This document shows, piece by piece, positions 15,757-23,514 of a stretch of 64,000 nt of DNA. The translations under genes were made by a program, and so were the position numbers. Source of the DNA: Actinocorallia longicatena (lineage in GTDB: Bacteria > Actinomycetota > Actinomycetes > Streptosporangiales > Streptosporangiaceae); assembly GCF_039534125.1 (NCBI RefSeq), contig NZ_BAAAUV010000021.1, positions 1 to 64,000 on the forward strand, written 5' to 3'. A model generated the notes under the pieces. The model was not told the origin of the DNA, searched no databases, and saw only the letters and a list, made by a program, of their open reading frames with translations. The first letter of the stretch is position 1. Each line of letters begins with the position of its first letter.

Positions 15757-16708
15757 CGCCGGGGGTGCCGGCCTCGGGGGTGAAGGTCCTGGTGCGGGTG
15801 AGACCGGCGGCGCGGCCCTTGGCGGCGATGACGAGGGCCATCTTGCGGGAGGCCTCGTCGATCATCTCGTCGCCGAGGGTGGCGGCGCCGCGCTTCTCGA
15901 CCGTCGTGGAGTGGTGGTAGGCCTCGAGGATGAGCTCGGCGTGGTCGTAGTCGTCCTGGGACGGGGAGAAGACCTCGTTGCCGGCGTCGATCTGGGCGGG
16001 GTGCAGGACCCACTTGCCGTCGAAGCCGAGGGCGGCGCTGCGGCGGGCGACGCGGGTGAAGGCGTCGACGTCGCGGATGTTGAAGTACGGGCCGTCGATG
16101 GCCTGGAGGTCGTAGGCGCGGGCCGCCATCAGGATGCGCATGAGGATGTAGTGGTAGGCGTCGCCCTCGTCGTAGCCGGGGGGCTGCTCGCCGACGACCA
16201 GCGTCTTCATGTTGATCGACGCCATGAAGTCGCCGGGGCCGAAGATCAGGGTCTCCAGGCGGGGCGAGGACGCGGCGATCGCGTCGACGTTGATGAGGCC
16301 CTTCGCGTCCTCGATCTGGGCCTCGATGCCGATGCCGCCGACCGGCAGGCCGGCCGAGCGCTCGATCTGGGTGAGGAGCTTGTCGAGCCAGAGGACGTCG
16401 GACGGGTCACCGACCTTGGGGAGCATGACGCAGTCGAGGTGGGCGCCCGCCCCCTCGACCACCTCGATGACGTCCTTGTAGGTCCAGGGGGTGTCGAGGG
16501 CGTTGACGCGGACCGCCCGCACCTTCCCCGACCAGTCACCCTCGTTGAGCGCCGCCACCACGTTCTTGCGGGCCTCGGCCTTGGCGTCCTCCGCGACGGC
16601 GTCCTCGAGGTCGAGGAAGATCTCGTCGGCGGGCAGGCTCTGGGCCTTCTCGATGAAGCGGGCACTGCTGCCGGGCACGGCCAGGGTCGTACGACGCGAA
16701 CGCTGCAT
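15743..16708 (-). CDS. HpcH/HpaI aldolase/citrate-lyase-like (CitE/malyl-CoA lyase type)
   Basis: 321 residues. It begins RRTTLAVPGSSARFIEKA and has IFLDLEDAVAEDAKAEAR (metal-binding acidic residues), VMLPKVGDPSDV, GIGIEAQIEDAKGL and FGPGDFMASINM, a layout typical of the L-malyl-CoA/beta-methylmalyl-CoA lyase group. It probably makes or cleaves a 3-hydroxyacyl-CoA C-C bond with Mg2+. It might work in the same carbon pathway as the nearby acyl-CoA dehydrogenase, but they are not in one operon. Confidence 0.88.
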   Translation of the reverse strand: MQRSRRTTLAVPGSSARFIEKAQSLPADEIFLDLEDAVAEDAKAEARKNVVAALNEGDWSGKVRAVRVNALDTPWTYKDVIEVVEGAGAHLDCVMLPKVGDPSDVLWLDKLLTQIERSAGLPVGGIGIEAQIEDAKGLINVDAIAASSPRLETLIFGPGDFMASINMKTLVVGEQPPGYDEGDAYHYILMRILMAARAYDLQAIDGPYFNIRDVDAFTRVARRSAALGFDGKWVLHPAQIDAGNEVFSPSQDDYDHAELILEAYHHSTTVEKRGAATLGDEMIDEASRKMALVIAAKGRAAGLTRTRTFTPEAGTPGVSRG

Positions 16709-16776
16709 GCGGCGAGATTACCGAGGGGACGTGCCGGGGCCCGAGGGCAGGTTCCCCAACGCGGCGGCCACCCGTC

Positions 16777-17304
16777 ATGATGAGTGCCATGACAGAGGCG
16801 CTCGTCGACGAGGCGATGAAGAAGTCGGGCCTGGTCTGGCTCGAGCTCGACCGGGCCCGTCCCGCCTGGCATCTCTGGCACGACGGCGCCGCCTACGTGC
16901 TCACCGGCGGCGCGGACGAGCAGCCGCTCCCCGGCCTGCCGGAGGCCTCGACGGTCACCGTGCTGGTCCGCAGCAAGGACAAGGGCTCCCAGCTCGTCCG
17001 CTGGGTCGCCGAGGTCGCCGAGATCCCGGCCGGCACCCCGGAATGGGACGAGATCACCCCGCTGCTGTTCAAGGAGCGCCTCAACGCCCGCCCCCAGCCG
17101 GAGGACGAGCACGAGCGCGGCAAGGCCCACAACCCCGTCCCCCGCTGGTCCCACCAGTCCTGGCTGCTCAAGCTCACCCCGACGGGCGAGATCCTCCCCC
17201 CGCCGGACGGCTACGCCGCCGTCCGCCCCGTCGAGACCCCCGCCGCCAATACCACCCGCAAGCCCTTCATGATCGGCGGCAAGCGCCGCAAGATCGACCG
17301 ATAG
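16777..17304 (+). CDS. Conserved hypothetical, possible split-barrel flavin fold
   Basis: 175 residues. The N-terminal part (ALVDEAMKKSGLVWLEL, ARPAWHLWHDGAAYVLTGG, VTVLVRSKDKGSQLVRWVAEV) has the strand order of PNPOx-like FMN split barrels but no decisive cofactor motif. The C-terminus is basic (IGGKRRKIDR). The start may be the ATG at 16777 or the in-frame ATG at 16789. It is divergent from the CitE-like gene with a 68-base gap. Confidence 0.65.
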   Translation: MMSAMTEALVDEAMKKSGLVWLELDRARPAWHLWHDGAAYVLTGGADEQPLPGLPEASTVTVLVRSKDKGSQLVRWVAEVAEIPAGTPEWDEITPLLFKERLNARPQPEDEHERGKAHNPVPRWSHQSWLLKLTPTGEILPPPDGYAAVRPVETPAANTTRKPFMIGGKRRKIDR

Positions 17305-17390
17305 CGCCGGTCTCCGCCCCGCCCTACCGCGTCAAGGGCACATAAAGGGACGGGTAACCTTCCTGGCCACCCCCCAGTGGAAGGAAGGCC

Positions 17391-18323
17391 ATGGATCTGC
17401 CCTTTGCGGGCACGTTCGACAGCGACGAGGCTTCGGACGTTCTTTGGGACCTCGACGAGGCCGACGACGTGGTCGCCGCGATGACCGACCTGCTCGTCGA
17501 CTTCCTCGAGGACAACGAGGAGTACGTCAACGAGGGCGCGTCCGAGGCGGCGCTCGCCGTGGCGTGCCTGATCGCGGCGCGGCTGTCGGGGATCGCGCCG
17601 GAGGCCGACGAGGAGGCCCACCACTGGCTCGGGCGCAACCTCTTCGAGGTCTCCGAGGAGCTGCGGGAGCTGGCGGCCAGCGCCTTCACCCTCGCCCTGC
17701 GCTACGAGGACAACCACCTCAACCAGTTCGCGTCGCAGCGCCAGTGGCATCTGCTGCGCGAGCATCTGGAGCCCTACCGGCGCTCGCTTTTCGGCGTTCC
17801 GCAGCGCGTACCGGATCTCTACGAACCCGACCTGTCCGAGGGCGACTGGTTCGTCGTGGACCTCTTCGGTCCCTACGGCCCGGTGCCGGACGACGCCCCC
17901 TACAGCACGGCCGTGACGGCGCTGGCGGACACGATCAACACCTCGCCCGAGTGGATGGAGTGGTGGCTTCCGGCCGGGCTCCAGTCGCTGATCGTCCATG
18001 CCCGCCTCGAACGGGACGGCGGCGCCCCCGCCGTCGGCGGCATCTGGAACGGCCTGACCCGTGGCCGCACGACCGTCCGGCTCGAACAGGATCTTCTGTA
18101 CCTGGACGTCCTCGACGAGGACCGGCTCGCCGCCGACCTGGCGGCGGGGCTCCAGCGGGTCGCCGACCGGCTGGGGCTCGGCCCCCTTCCCTCCCTCTCC
18201 CCCGCCGCGTCGTCCCGCTCCCCGCGCCGGGTCCCCCGGTCCTCTCCCCGGGCCGAGCGGACGTCCCCGCCGCCTCCGGCCCCCGTCCGCCTGAACGTGG
18301 TCCGCGCTTCGCACCAGCTCTGA
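17391..18323 (+). CDS. DUF4259-like protein with disordered tail
   Basis: 310 residues. The first ~130 residues (FAGTFDSDEASDVLWDLDEADDVVAAM, AALAVACLIAARLSG, LRELAASAFTLAL) match the DUF4259 helical pattern. The middle is a domain of its own (PSEWMEWWLPAGLQSLIVHARL and following strands), and the last ~50 residues are Ser/Pro/Arg-rich and disordered. Function unknown. A spaced purine-rich site precedes the ATG at 17391. Confidence 0.7.
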   Translation: MDLPFAGTFDSDEASDVLWDLDEADDVVAAMTDLLVDFLEDNEEYVNEGASEAALAVACLIAARLSGIAPEADEEAHHWLGRNLFEVSEELRELAASAFTLALRYEDNHLNQFASQRQWHLLREHLEPYRRSLFGVPQRVPDLYEPDLSEGDWFVVDLFGPYGPVPDDAPYSTAVTALADTINTSPEWMEWWLPAGLQSLIVHARLERDGGAPAVGGIWNGLTRGRTTVRLEQDLLYLDVLDEDRLAADLAAGLQRVADRLGLGPLPSLSPAASSRSPRRVPRSSPRAERTSPPPPAPVRLNVVRASHQL

Positions 18324-18391
18324 CCTGGGCGGACGTGGAGTTCGGTATGGGTGGTCCGTTCAGGCTTGTCGATCTTGGGTAGCCTCAGGGC

Positions 18392-19639
18392 ATGAGCTCG
18401 GGGCCGTCGAGGGTGTTCGTCGCGCGCCTGGCCGGGATCGCCGTCTTCGACCCGGCAGGCGAGCAGGTCGGGCGCGTCCGCGACGTGGTCGTCGCCCTGC
18501 GGTCCGACCAGCGCCGCCCCCGCGTGCTGGGCCTGGTCGTCGACGTACCGCCGCGCCGGCCGGTGTTCCTGCCGATCACCCGGGTGACGACCATCGACGC
18601 CGATGCCGTGATCTTCAACGGCCGCCTCAACATGCGGCGCTTCTCCCAGCGCGCCGCCGAGACGCTGGCGATCGCCGAGATGCTGGATCGCAAGGTCAAG
18701 GTCGGCGGTGAGGACTTCATCGCCATCGACGTCGCCATGGAGCCGCTGCGCACCCGCGACTGGGAGATCGCCCGGGTCGCCGTGCGGCGCAACGGCAAGC
18801 TGCGGCGGCGCGGCGAGACCATCGTCGTGGAATGGGAGTCGATCACCGGGTTCGGGGTCGCCGAGGAGCAGCAGGGCGCGGCCAGCCTGATCGCGGCCTT
18901 CGAGCGGATGAAGCCCGCCGACCTCGCCAACGTGATCCACGAGCTGACGCCGAAGCGCCGCGGAGAGGTCGCCGCCGCCCTCGACGACGAGCGTCTCGCC
19001 GACATCCTCGAGGAGCTCCCCGAGGACGACCAGGTCGAGATCCTCAGCAAGCTGCACATGGACCGCGCCGCCGACGTCCTGGAGGCGATGGGCCCCGACG
19101 ACGCCGCCGACCTGCTCGGCGAGCTCCCCGTCGACCAGCGCGAGCAGCTCCTGCGGCTGATGGAGCCCGACGAGGCCGAGCCCGTCCGGCGGCTGCTCTC
19201 CTACGCCGACAACACCGCGGGCGGCCTCATGACCACCGAACCGGTGATCCTCCCGCCGGACTCGACCGTCGCCGAGGCCCTCGCCCAGATCCGCAACCCC
19301 GACCTGAACCCCGCGCTCGCCGCCCAGGTCTACGTCTGCCGGCCGCCGACCGAGACGCCCACCGGACGCTACCTCGGCACCGTCCACTTCCAGCGGCTGC
19401 TGCGCGACCCGCCCTCGACGCTCGTCGGCGGCATCGTCGACCGGGCCCTGTCGCCGCTGCGCCCCACGATGTCGCTCGAGACCGTCGCGGGACATCTGGC
19501 GATCTACAACCTGGTGTCGGCCGCCGTCGTCGACGAGGACGGCCGCATGCTCGGCGCGGTCACCATCGACGACGTCCTCGACCACCTCCTGCCCGAGGAC
19601 TGGCGCGAGGGCGTCATGGACACCGGGGACGAGCCGTGA
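18392..19639 (+). CDS. MgtE N-terminal / CBS domain protein without transport helices
   Basis: 415 residues. Two PRC-barrel-like segments (about 8-75 and 90-150: AVFDPAGEQVGRVRDVVV and RDWEIARVAVRR) are followed by the MgtE_N superhelix (about 165-275; FERMKPADLANVIHELTPKRR and repeats) and a CBS pair (about 280-405; GGLMTTEPVILPPDSTV). The transmembrane magnesium channel of true MgtE is absent. Orthologous position and architecture match M. tuberculosis Rv1232c. Probably a soluble regulatory protein. Its stop overlaps the DUF1003 start by 4 bp. Confidence 0.88.
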   Translation: MSSGPSRVFVARLAGIAVFDPAGEQVGRVRDVVVALRSDQRRPRVLGLVVDVPPRRPVFLPITRVTTIDADAVIFNGRLNMRRFSQRAAETLAIAEMLDRKVKVGGEDFIAIDVAMEPLRTRDWEIARVAVRRNGKLRRRGETIVVEWESITGFGVAEEQQGAASLIAAFERMKPADLANVIHELTPKRRGEVAAALDDERLADILEELPEDDQVEILSKLHMDRAADVLEAMGPDDAADLLGELPVDQREQLLRLMEPDEAEPVRRLLSYADNTAGGLMTTEPVILPPDSTVAEALAQIRNPDLNPALAAQVYVCRPPTETPTGRYLGTVHFQRLLRDPPSTLVGGIVDRALSPLRPTMSLETVAGHLAIYNLVSAAVVDEDGRMLGAVTIDDVLDHLLPEDWREGVMDTGDEP

Positions 19640-20124
19640 CCCCCGGCCGCCTCGACCAGCCGCGCGACACGCGCCGCAAGCTCGTTCCCGCCTACGACCC
19701 CGAGTCGTTCGGCCGGATGTCGGAGCGGATCGCCCGCTTCATGGGCACGGCCCGGTTCCTCGTCTACATGACGGGGATCATCGCGGTCTGGGTGCTCTGG
19801 AACGCCGTGGCCCCGTCCGGGCTGCGCTTCGACCCCTACCCGTTCATCTTCCTGACCTTCACGCTGTCGCTCCAGGCGTCCTACGCGGCGCCGCTGATCC
19901 TGCTCGCCCAGAACCGTCAGGCCGACCGCGACCGGGTCCAGTACGAGCGCGACCGCGCGCAGAACGAGCGGTCGATCGCCGACACCGAGTACCTCACCCG
20001 GGAGATCGCCGGGCTCCGCCAGGCCCTCGGCGAGGTCGCCACGCGCGACTACCTGCGCTCGGAGCTCCAGCAGTTCCTCAAGGAGCTCGACGCCAGGGAC
20101 GACCGGCAGCCCGAGGCGCCCTGA
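19636..20124 (+). CDS. DUF1003 membrane protein
   Basis: 162 residues, GTG start within the stop of the preceding gene. Two membrane helices with the DUF1003 signature (ARFLVYMTGIIAVWVLWN and FPFIFLTFTLSLQASYAAPLILLAQNRQADRDR) are followed by a charged coiled-coil C-terminus. The pairing with the MgtE-N protein is the Rv1232c-Rv1231c arrangement. Function is unknown, though the conserved pairing suggests one membrane complex. Confidence 0.85.
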   Translation: MTPGRLDQPRDTRRKLVPAYDPESFGRMSERIARFMGTARFLVYMTGIIAVWVLWNAVAPSGLRFDPYPFIFLTFTLSLQASYAAPLILLAQNRQADRDRVQYERDRAQNERSIADTEYLTREIAGLRQALGEVATRDYLRSELQQFLKELDARDDRQPEAP

Positions 20125-20128
20125 CCGG

Positions 20129-20611
20129 TCAGGCCGAGAGGGCGATCTGCTCGTCTTCGGCCAGCTTGTGGAGAATCGCCTGAAGCTGCCCGAGCTCCTG
20201 GCCGTCCAGGCGGCCCAGCAGGTGCTCCCGGACGCCCCGGTGGTGGGTCACGGTGGCGGTGGCCAGGGTCTCGCGGCCCTGCATGGTCAGGACGGCGAAC
20301 AGCCCCCGGGCGTCGCTCGTGCAGGACTCCCGGCGCACCAGGCCGTCGCGCTGGAGCCGGTCGACCAGCCGGGTCAGGCCGCTGCGCGACAGCAGGACGC
20401 GGTCGGCGAGGTCGTTCATCCGCAGCCGGCCGTCGGGCTGCTCGGCGAGCTGCTGGAGGACGTCGTAGGAGCCCAGCGCGAGATCGTGCCTGGCCAGAAG
20501 ATCTTGGTGCAGCCGACGGGAGATCGTTACCTGGGCGCGCAGCAGGTCGCGCCAGACTGCCAGTTCCTCGGCCGAGATCGTCGCCGCCGGGAGGGTGCTC
20601 ACTTCAGTCAC
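20129..20611 (-). CDS. MarR-family transcriptional regulator
   Basis: 160 residues. The winged helix is clear: LALGSYDVLQQLAEQPDGRLRMNDLADRVLLSRSGLTRLVDRLQRDGLVRR with the wing ESCTSDARGLFAVLT, flanked by dimerisation helices. It is divergent from mrp with a 125-base gap that could hold its operator. The ligand and targets are not visible. Confidence 0.9.
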   Translation of the reverse strand: MTEVSTLPAATISAEELAVWRDLLRAQVTISRRLHQDLLARHDLALGSYDVLQQLAEQPDGRLRMNDLADRVLLSRSGLTRLVDRLQRDGLVRRESCTSDARGLFAVLTMQGRETLATATVTHHRGVREHLLGRLDGQELGQLQAILHKLAEDEQIALSA

Positions 20612-20736
20612 GGGGACGATCGTAGGTCGCCCTTTGCCCTGGAGCGATCCCGTCCGGTGACGTTTCGGGCACGTTCGCGGTGAATGTCACGGGCCCTGGG
20701 TTCGCCCGGGGTCGAACTGTTCCATACCATGGGCGC

Positions 20737-21873
20737 ATGGCCTCCCCTTTGACGACCGAGCAGGTGACCGCGGCGCTCGCCACGGTCCAGGACCCGGAGA
20801 TCCGCCGCCCGATCACCGACCTCGGCATGGTGAAGAACATCGAGTTCGGTGCCGACGGCGCGGTCACCGTGGGCGTCTACCTGACGGTCGCGGGGTGTCC
20901 GATGCGCGATCGCATCACCAAGGACGTCACCGACGCCGTCATGAAGATCGGCGCCGCCTCGGTGAAGGTCGAGCTCGACGTGATGAGCGACGAGCAGCGC
21001 AAGGACCTGCAGACCACGCTCCGCGGCGGCCAGCCCGCCAAGGAGATCCCGTTCGCCAAGCCCAGCAGCCTGACCAAGGTCTACGCGGTCGCCTCCGGTA
21101 AGGGCGGCGTCGGCAAGTCCTCCCTGACGGTCAACCTCGCGGTGGCCTTCGCCTCGCTCGGCCGCAAGGTCGGCGTCGTGGACGCCGACATCTACGGCCA
21201 CTCGATCCCCCGGATGCTGGGCGTCGACGGCCGTCCCACCAAGGTCGAGGACATGATCATGCCGCCGTCGGCGCATGACGTGAAGGTGATCTCGGTCGGC
21301 ATGTTCACGCCGGGCAACCAGCCGGTCGTGTGGCGCGGCCCGATGCTGCACCGCGCCCTCCAGCAGTTCCTCGCGGACGTCTACTGGGGCGATCTCGACA
21401 TCCTCCTCATGGACCTCCCGCCCGGCACCGGCGACATCGCGATCTCCGTCGCGCAGCTGCTGCCGTCCGCGGAGATCCTCGTGGTGACCACTCCCCAGCA
21501 GGCCGCCGCCGAGGTCGCCGAGCGCGCGGGCGCCATCGCCGCCCAGACCCACCAGCAGGTGGCGGGCGTGATCGAGAACATGTCGTACCTGATCTGCGAC
21601 CACTGCGGCGAGAAGCAGCACATCTTCGGCGAGGGCGGCGGCCAGACCGTGGCCGACGAGCTCACCAAGACCCTCGGCGCGCGCGTCCCGCTGCTCGGCC
21701 AGGTGCCCCTGGACACCCGGCTGCGCGAGGGCGGCGACGCCGGCAAGCCGCTGGTCCTGTCCGACCCGGACGCCCCCGCCGCCGTCGAGCTCAAGAACAT
21801 CGCCGAGTCCCTCGCCGGCCGCACCCGCGGCCTCCTCGGCCGCCCGCTGAACATCACGCCGACCAAGAAGTAA
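20737..21873 (+). CDS. mrp: Mrp/NBP35-type iron-sulfur cluster carrier ATPase
   Basis: 378 residues. An N-terminal MIP18-like domain (about 1-90; VQDPEIRRPITDLGMVK, VAGCPMRD) leads into the ParA-like ATPase with deviant Walker A ASGKGGVGKSSLTVN, Walker A' VDADIYGHSIPRMLG, Walker B MDLPPGTGD and the cluster-bridging cysteines LICDHCGE. It carries [4Fe-4S] clusters to apoproteins. The ATG at 20737 follows a promoter-like gap and fits family starts. The place near sigE is conserved with M. tuberculosis Rv1229c. Confidence 0.93.
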   Translation: MASPLTTEQVTAALATVQDPEIRRPITDLGMVKNIEFGADGAVTVGVYLTVAGCPMRDRITKDVTDAVMKIGAASVKVELDVMSDEQRKDLQTTLRGGQPAKEIPFAKPSSLTKVYAVASGKGGVGKSSLTVNLAVAFASLGRKVGVVDADIYGHSIPRMLGVDGRPTKVEDMIMPPSAHDVKVISVGMFTPGNQPVVWRGPMLHRALQQFLADVYWGDLDILLMDLPPGTGDIAISVAQLLPSAEILVVTTPQQAAAEVAERAGAIAAQTHQQVAGVIENMSYLICDHCGEKQHIFGEGGGQTVADELTKTLGARVPLLGQVPLDTRLREGGDAGKPLVLSDPDAPAAVELKNIAESLAGRTRGLLGRPLNITPTKK

Positions 21874-21885
21874 CCCGGCTTCGGG

Positions 21886-21916
21886 AGGCCCGCGATCCCC
21901 TGGATCGCGGGCCTTT
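21886..21916 (+). terminator. Rho-independent terminator of mrp
   Basis: A perfect 13-bp inverted repeat (21886-21898 with 21902-21914) with a 3-base loop is followed by a T run, 12 bases after the mrp stop. Confidence 0.85.
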
Positions 21917-22010
21917 CGCGTTCTCGCGGCAGATACCCGGAAGGCTTATGGCGATTTTCGGCGTATATGCCGGTAGGGTGCGTGCGGACGGTTGATCGAG
22001 GAGGGTTCGC

Positions 22011-23021
22011 ATGGGCTGGGTAGTGGTCGGGCTGGACAACGGCGGGACGTGCAACAACGCGACGGTGCTGGACGCGTCGGGGAAGTTCCTGGTGGACGCC
22101 CTGGTCGAGTCGCCGTCGCTCGTCAAGGAGGGGCCGGAGGTGGCCGTGCCCGCGCTCGCCGAGGCCTTCGAGAACATCCTCCGGGTCACCGGCGTCGACC
22201 GCGCCGACGTGCGGGCCGTCGGCCTCGACACCCCGGGCCCCGCCAGCGCGGACGGGGTGATCTCGGCCAAGGGCGCGACGAACTTCGCCCACACCGGCTG
22301 GTTCGGGTTCGACTTCCGCGCCGCCCTCCAGGAGCGGATCGGGCTCCCGGTCATCTACAACAACGACGGCAACGCCGCCGCGCTCTACGCCCACCACGAG
22401 CTCTTCGGCCACGAGGCGCCGGTCCGGTCGTCGGTCTCGGCGATCGTCGGGACGGGCCTCGGCGGCGGGGTCGTCGTCGACGGCAAGGTCATCAGCGGTG
22501 CCGCGGGCATGGCGGGCGAGCTCGGCCACGTCCAGATCCCGGTGCACGGCCTCCTGGAGGACGGGCAGCCGATGCCGCACTGCAACTGCGGTTTCGACGG
22601 CGACGCCGAGAGCATCGCGTCCCTGACGGGCATCGAGAAGAACCTGCTGCCCTACTGGCTGACCCGCTACCCCGAGCACCCGCTGAACGCCGTCGAGTCG
22701 GCGAACAAGGCCGCCAAGCAGCTCCGCTCGTTCGGCGAGCAGGGTGACGAGATGGCGCTGAAGGTCTTCGACCAGCAGGCGATGGCCATCGCCCGGCTGT
22801 TCACGATCGCCGCCAACTTCACCGACCCCGACGCCTACTTCCTCGGCGGCGGCGTCGTCGAGGCCGCACCGCACTTCCGCGAGTGGTTCCTCGACCGGGT
22901 CCGCACCCACACCGTCCTGCGGTCCGAGCAGGAGTCCGCCTCGACGATCACCCTGGTCACCGACCTCGACATGGCAGGCGCCCGCGGCAGCGCCCTCGCC
23001 GCGCACGCGACCGTCGCCTGA
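22011..23021 (+). CDS. ROK-family sugar kinase/protein
   Basis: 336 residues. ATP-site GLDNGGTCNNATVLD is an unusual form of DxGGT; VIYNNDGNAAALYAH and IVGTGLGGGVVVDGKV give the catalytic Asp and phosphate loop; AGELGHVQI is the ROK His. A Cys-rich PHCNCGFDGD replaces the CxCGxxGC zinc site and is incomplete. There is no N-terminal helix-turn-helix, so it is a kinase-type rather than repressor-type ROK. The sugar substrate is unknown. It stands alone between two terminators. Confidence 0.88.
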   Translation: MGWVVVGLDNGGTCNNATVLDASGKFLVDALVESPSLVKEGPEVAVPALAEAFENILRVTGVDRADVRAVGLDTPGPASADGVISAKGATNFAHTGWFGFDFRAALQERIGLPVIYNNDGNAAALYAHHELFGHEAPVRSSVSAIVGTGLGGGVVVDGKVISGAAGMAGELGHVQIPVHGLLEDGQPMPHCNCGFDGDAESIASLTGIEKNLLPYWLTRYPEHPLNAVESANKAAKQLRSFGEQGDEMALKVFDQQAMAIARLFTIAANFTDPDAYFLGGGVVEAAPHFREWFLDRVRTHTVLRSEQESASTITLVTDLDMAGARGSALAAHATVA

Positions 23022-23033
23022 TCCCCGGAACGC

Positions 23034-23075
23034 GAAGAAGCGGCCCCTCCCTCACGGGTGGGGCCGCTTCTCTTC
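23034..23075. terminator. Bidirectional terminator between ROK gene and tatB
   Basis: An inverted repeat with a 10-bp GC core (AAGCGGCCCC / GGGGCCGCTT) extended by GAAGA/TCTTC arms lies at 23034-23075 between convergent genes. T-rich tails are present on both strands. Confidence 0.8.
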
Positions 23076-23089
23076 GTGGTGTTCGAGGA

Positions 23090-23431
23090 TCAGGTGGCTT
23101 CGGCGTCGAACGGGGGACGCTCGTCGACGGCCAGCGCCGGGGCCTTGTAGGCGGGTGCGGCGGCGGTCTCGCCCGACATGCCGAGCGGGTCGGCGTCGTC
23201 GTCGAACAGGTGCTTGCGGACGAAGCTCTTGGGGTTGAGGTCGCGCGGGTCGAAGTCGCTGAACTCCGGGCCGAGACCGTCCTTGAGGTCCGCCTGGGCG
23301 TTCTGTGCCATCTGCCGGAGCTGGCGCAGGGTACGGCCCGCCGACTGGGCGACCTGGGGGAGCTTGTCGCCGAAGATGACCAGGGCGAGGACCGCCAGGA
23401 CGGCCGCCTCACCGAGTCCGATGTCGAACAA
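23090..23431 (-). CDS. tatB: Sec-independent protein translocase subunit TatB
   Basis: 113 residues from the TTG at 23431, giving the typical start FDIGLGEAAVLAVLALVIFGDKLP: one membrane helix, the Gly hinge and Lys-Leu-Pro. An amphipathic helix (AQSAGRTLRQLRQMAQNAQ) and a charged tail follow. The TTG is preferred over the TTG at 23443 because GGAGG lies just before it and the family begins with MFDIG. TatB works with TatC in export of folded proteins; the window contains a Tat-type substrate (PhoX). Downstream of htrA, as in M. tuberculosis. Confidence 0.9.
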   Translation of the reverse strand: MFDIGLGEAAVLAVLALVIFGDKLPQVAQSAGRTLRQLRQMAQNAQADLKDGLGPEFSDFDPRDLNPKSFVRKHLFDDDADPLGMSGETAAAPAYKAPALAVDERPPFDAEAT

Positions 23432-23449
23432 GTGCTCCTCCAAGACCGC

Positions 23450-23477
23450 GGGGGGCCGGGATGTTCACCGGCCCCCC
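23450..23477 (-). promoter_or_regulatory. GC-rich hairpin between htrA and tatB
   Basis: A perfect 10-bp stem (23450-23459 with 23468-23477) lies in the 83-base gap between the htrA stop and tatB start. There is no T run on the minus strand, so it may be a partial terminator, attenuator or mRNA-stabilising element that lowers tatB expression relative to htrA. Confidence 0.45.
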
Positions 23478-23514
23478 AAGGGTATCTGTCGCCATCTGGT
23501 AAAAGAACCGCCGA

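Noticed and set aside
20120..20133. Perfect 14-bp palindrome across both stop codons of DUF1003 and MarR genes
   Set aside because: No loop, so it cannot form a useful terminator hairpin; probably a chance result of facing stops.
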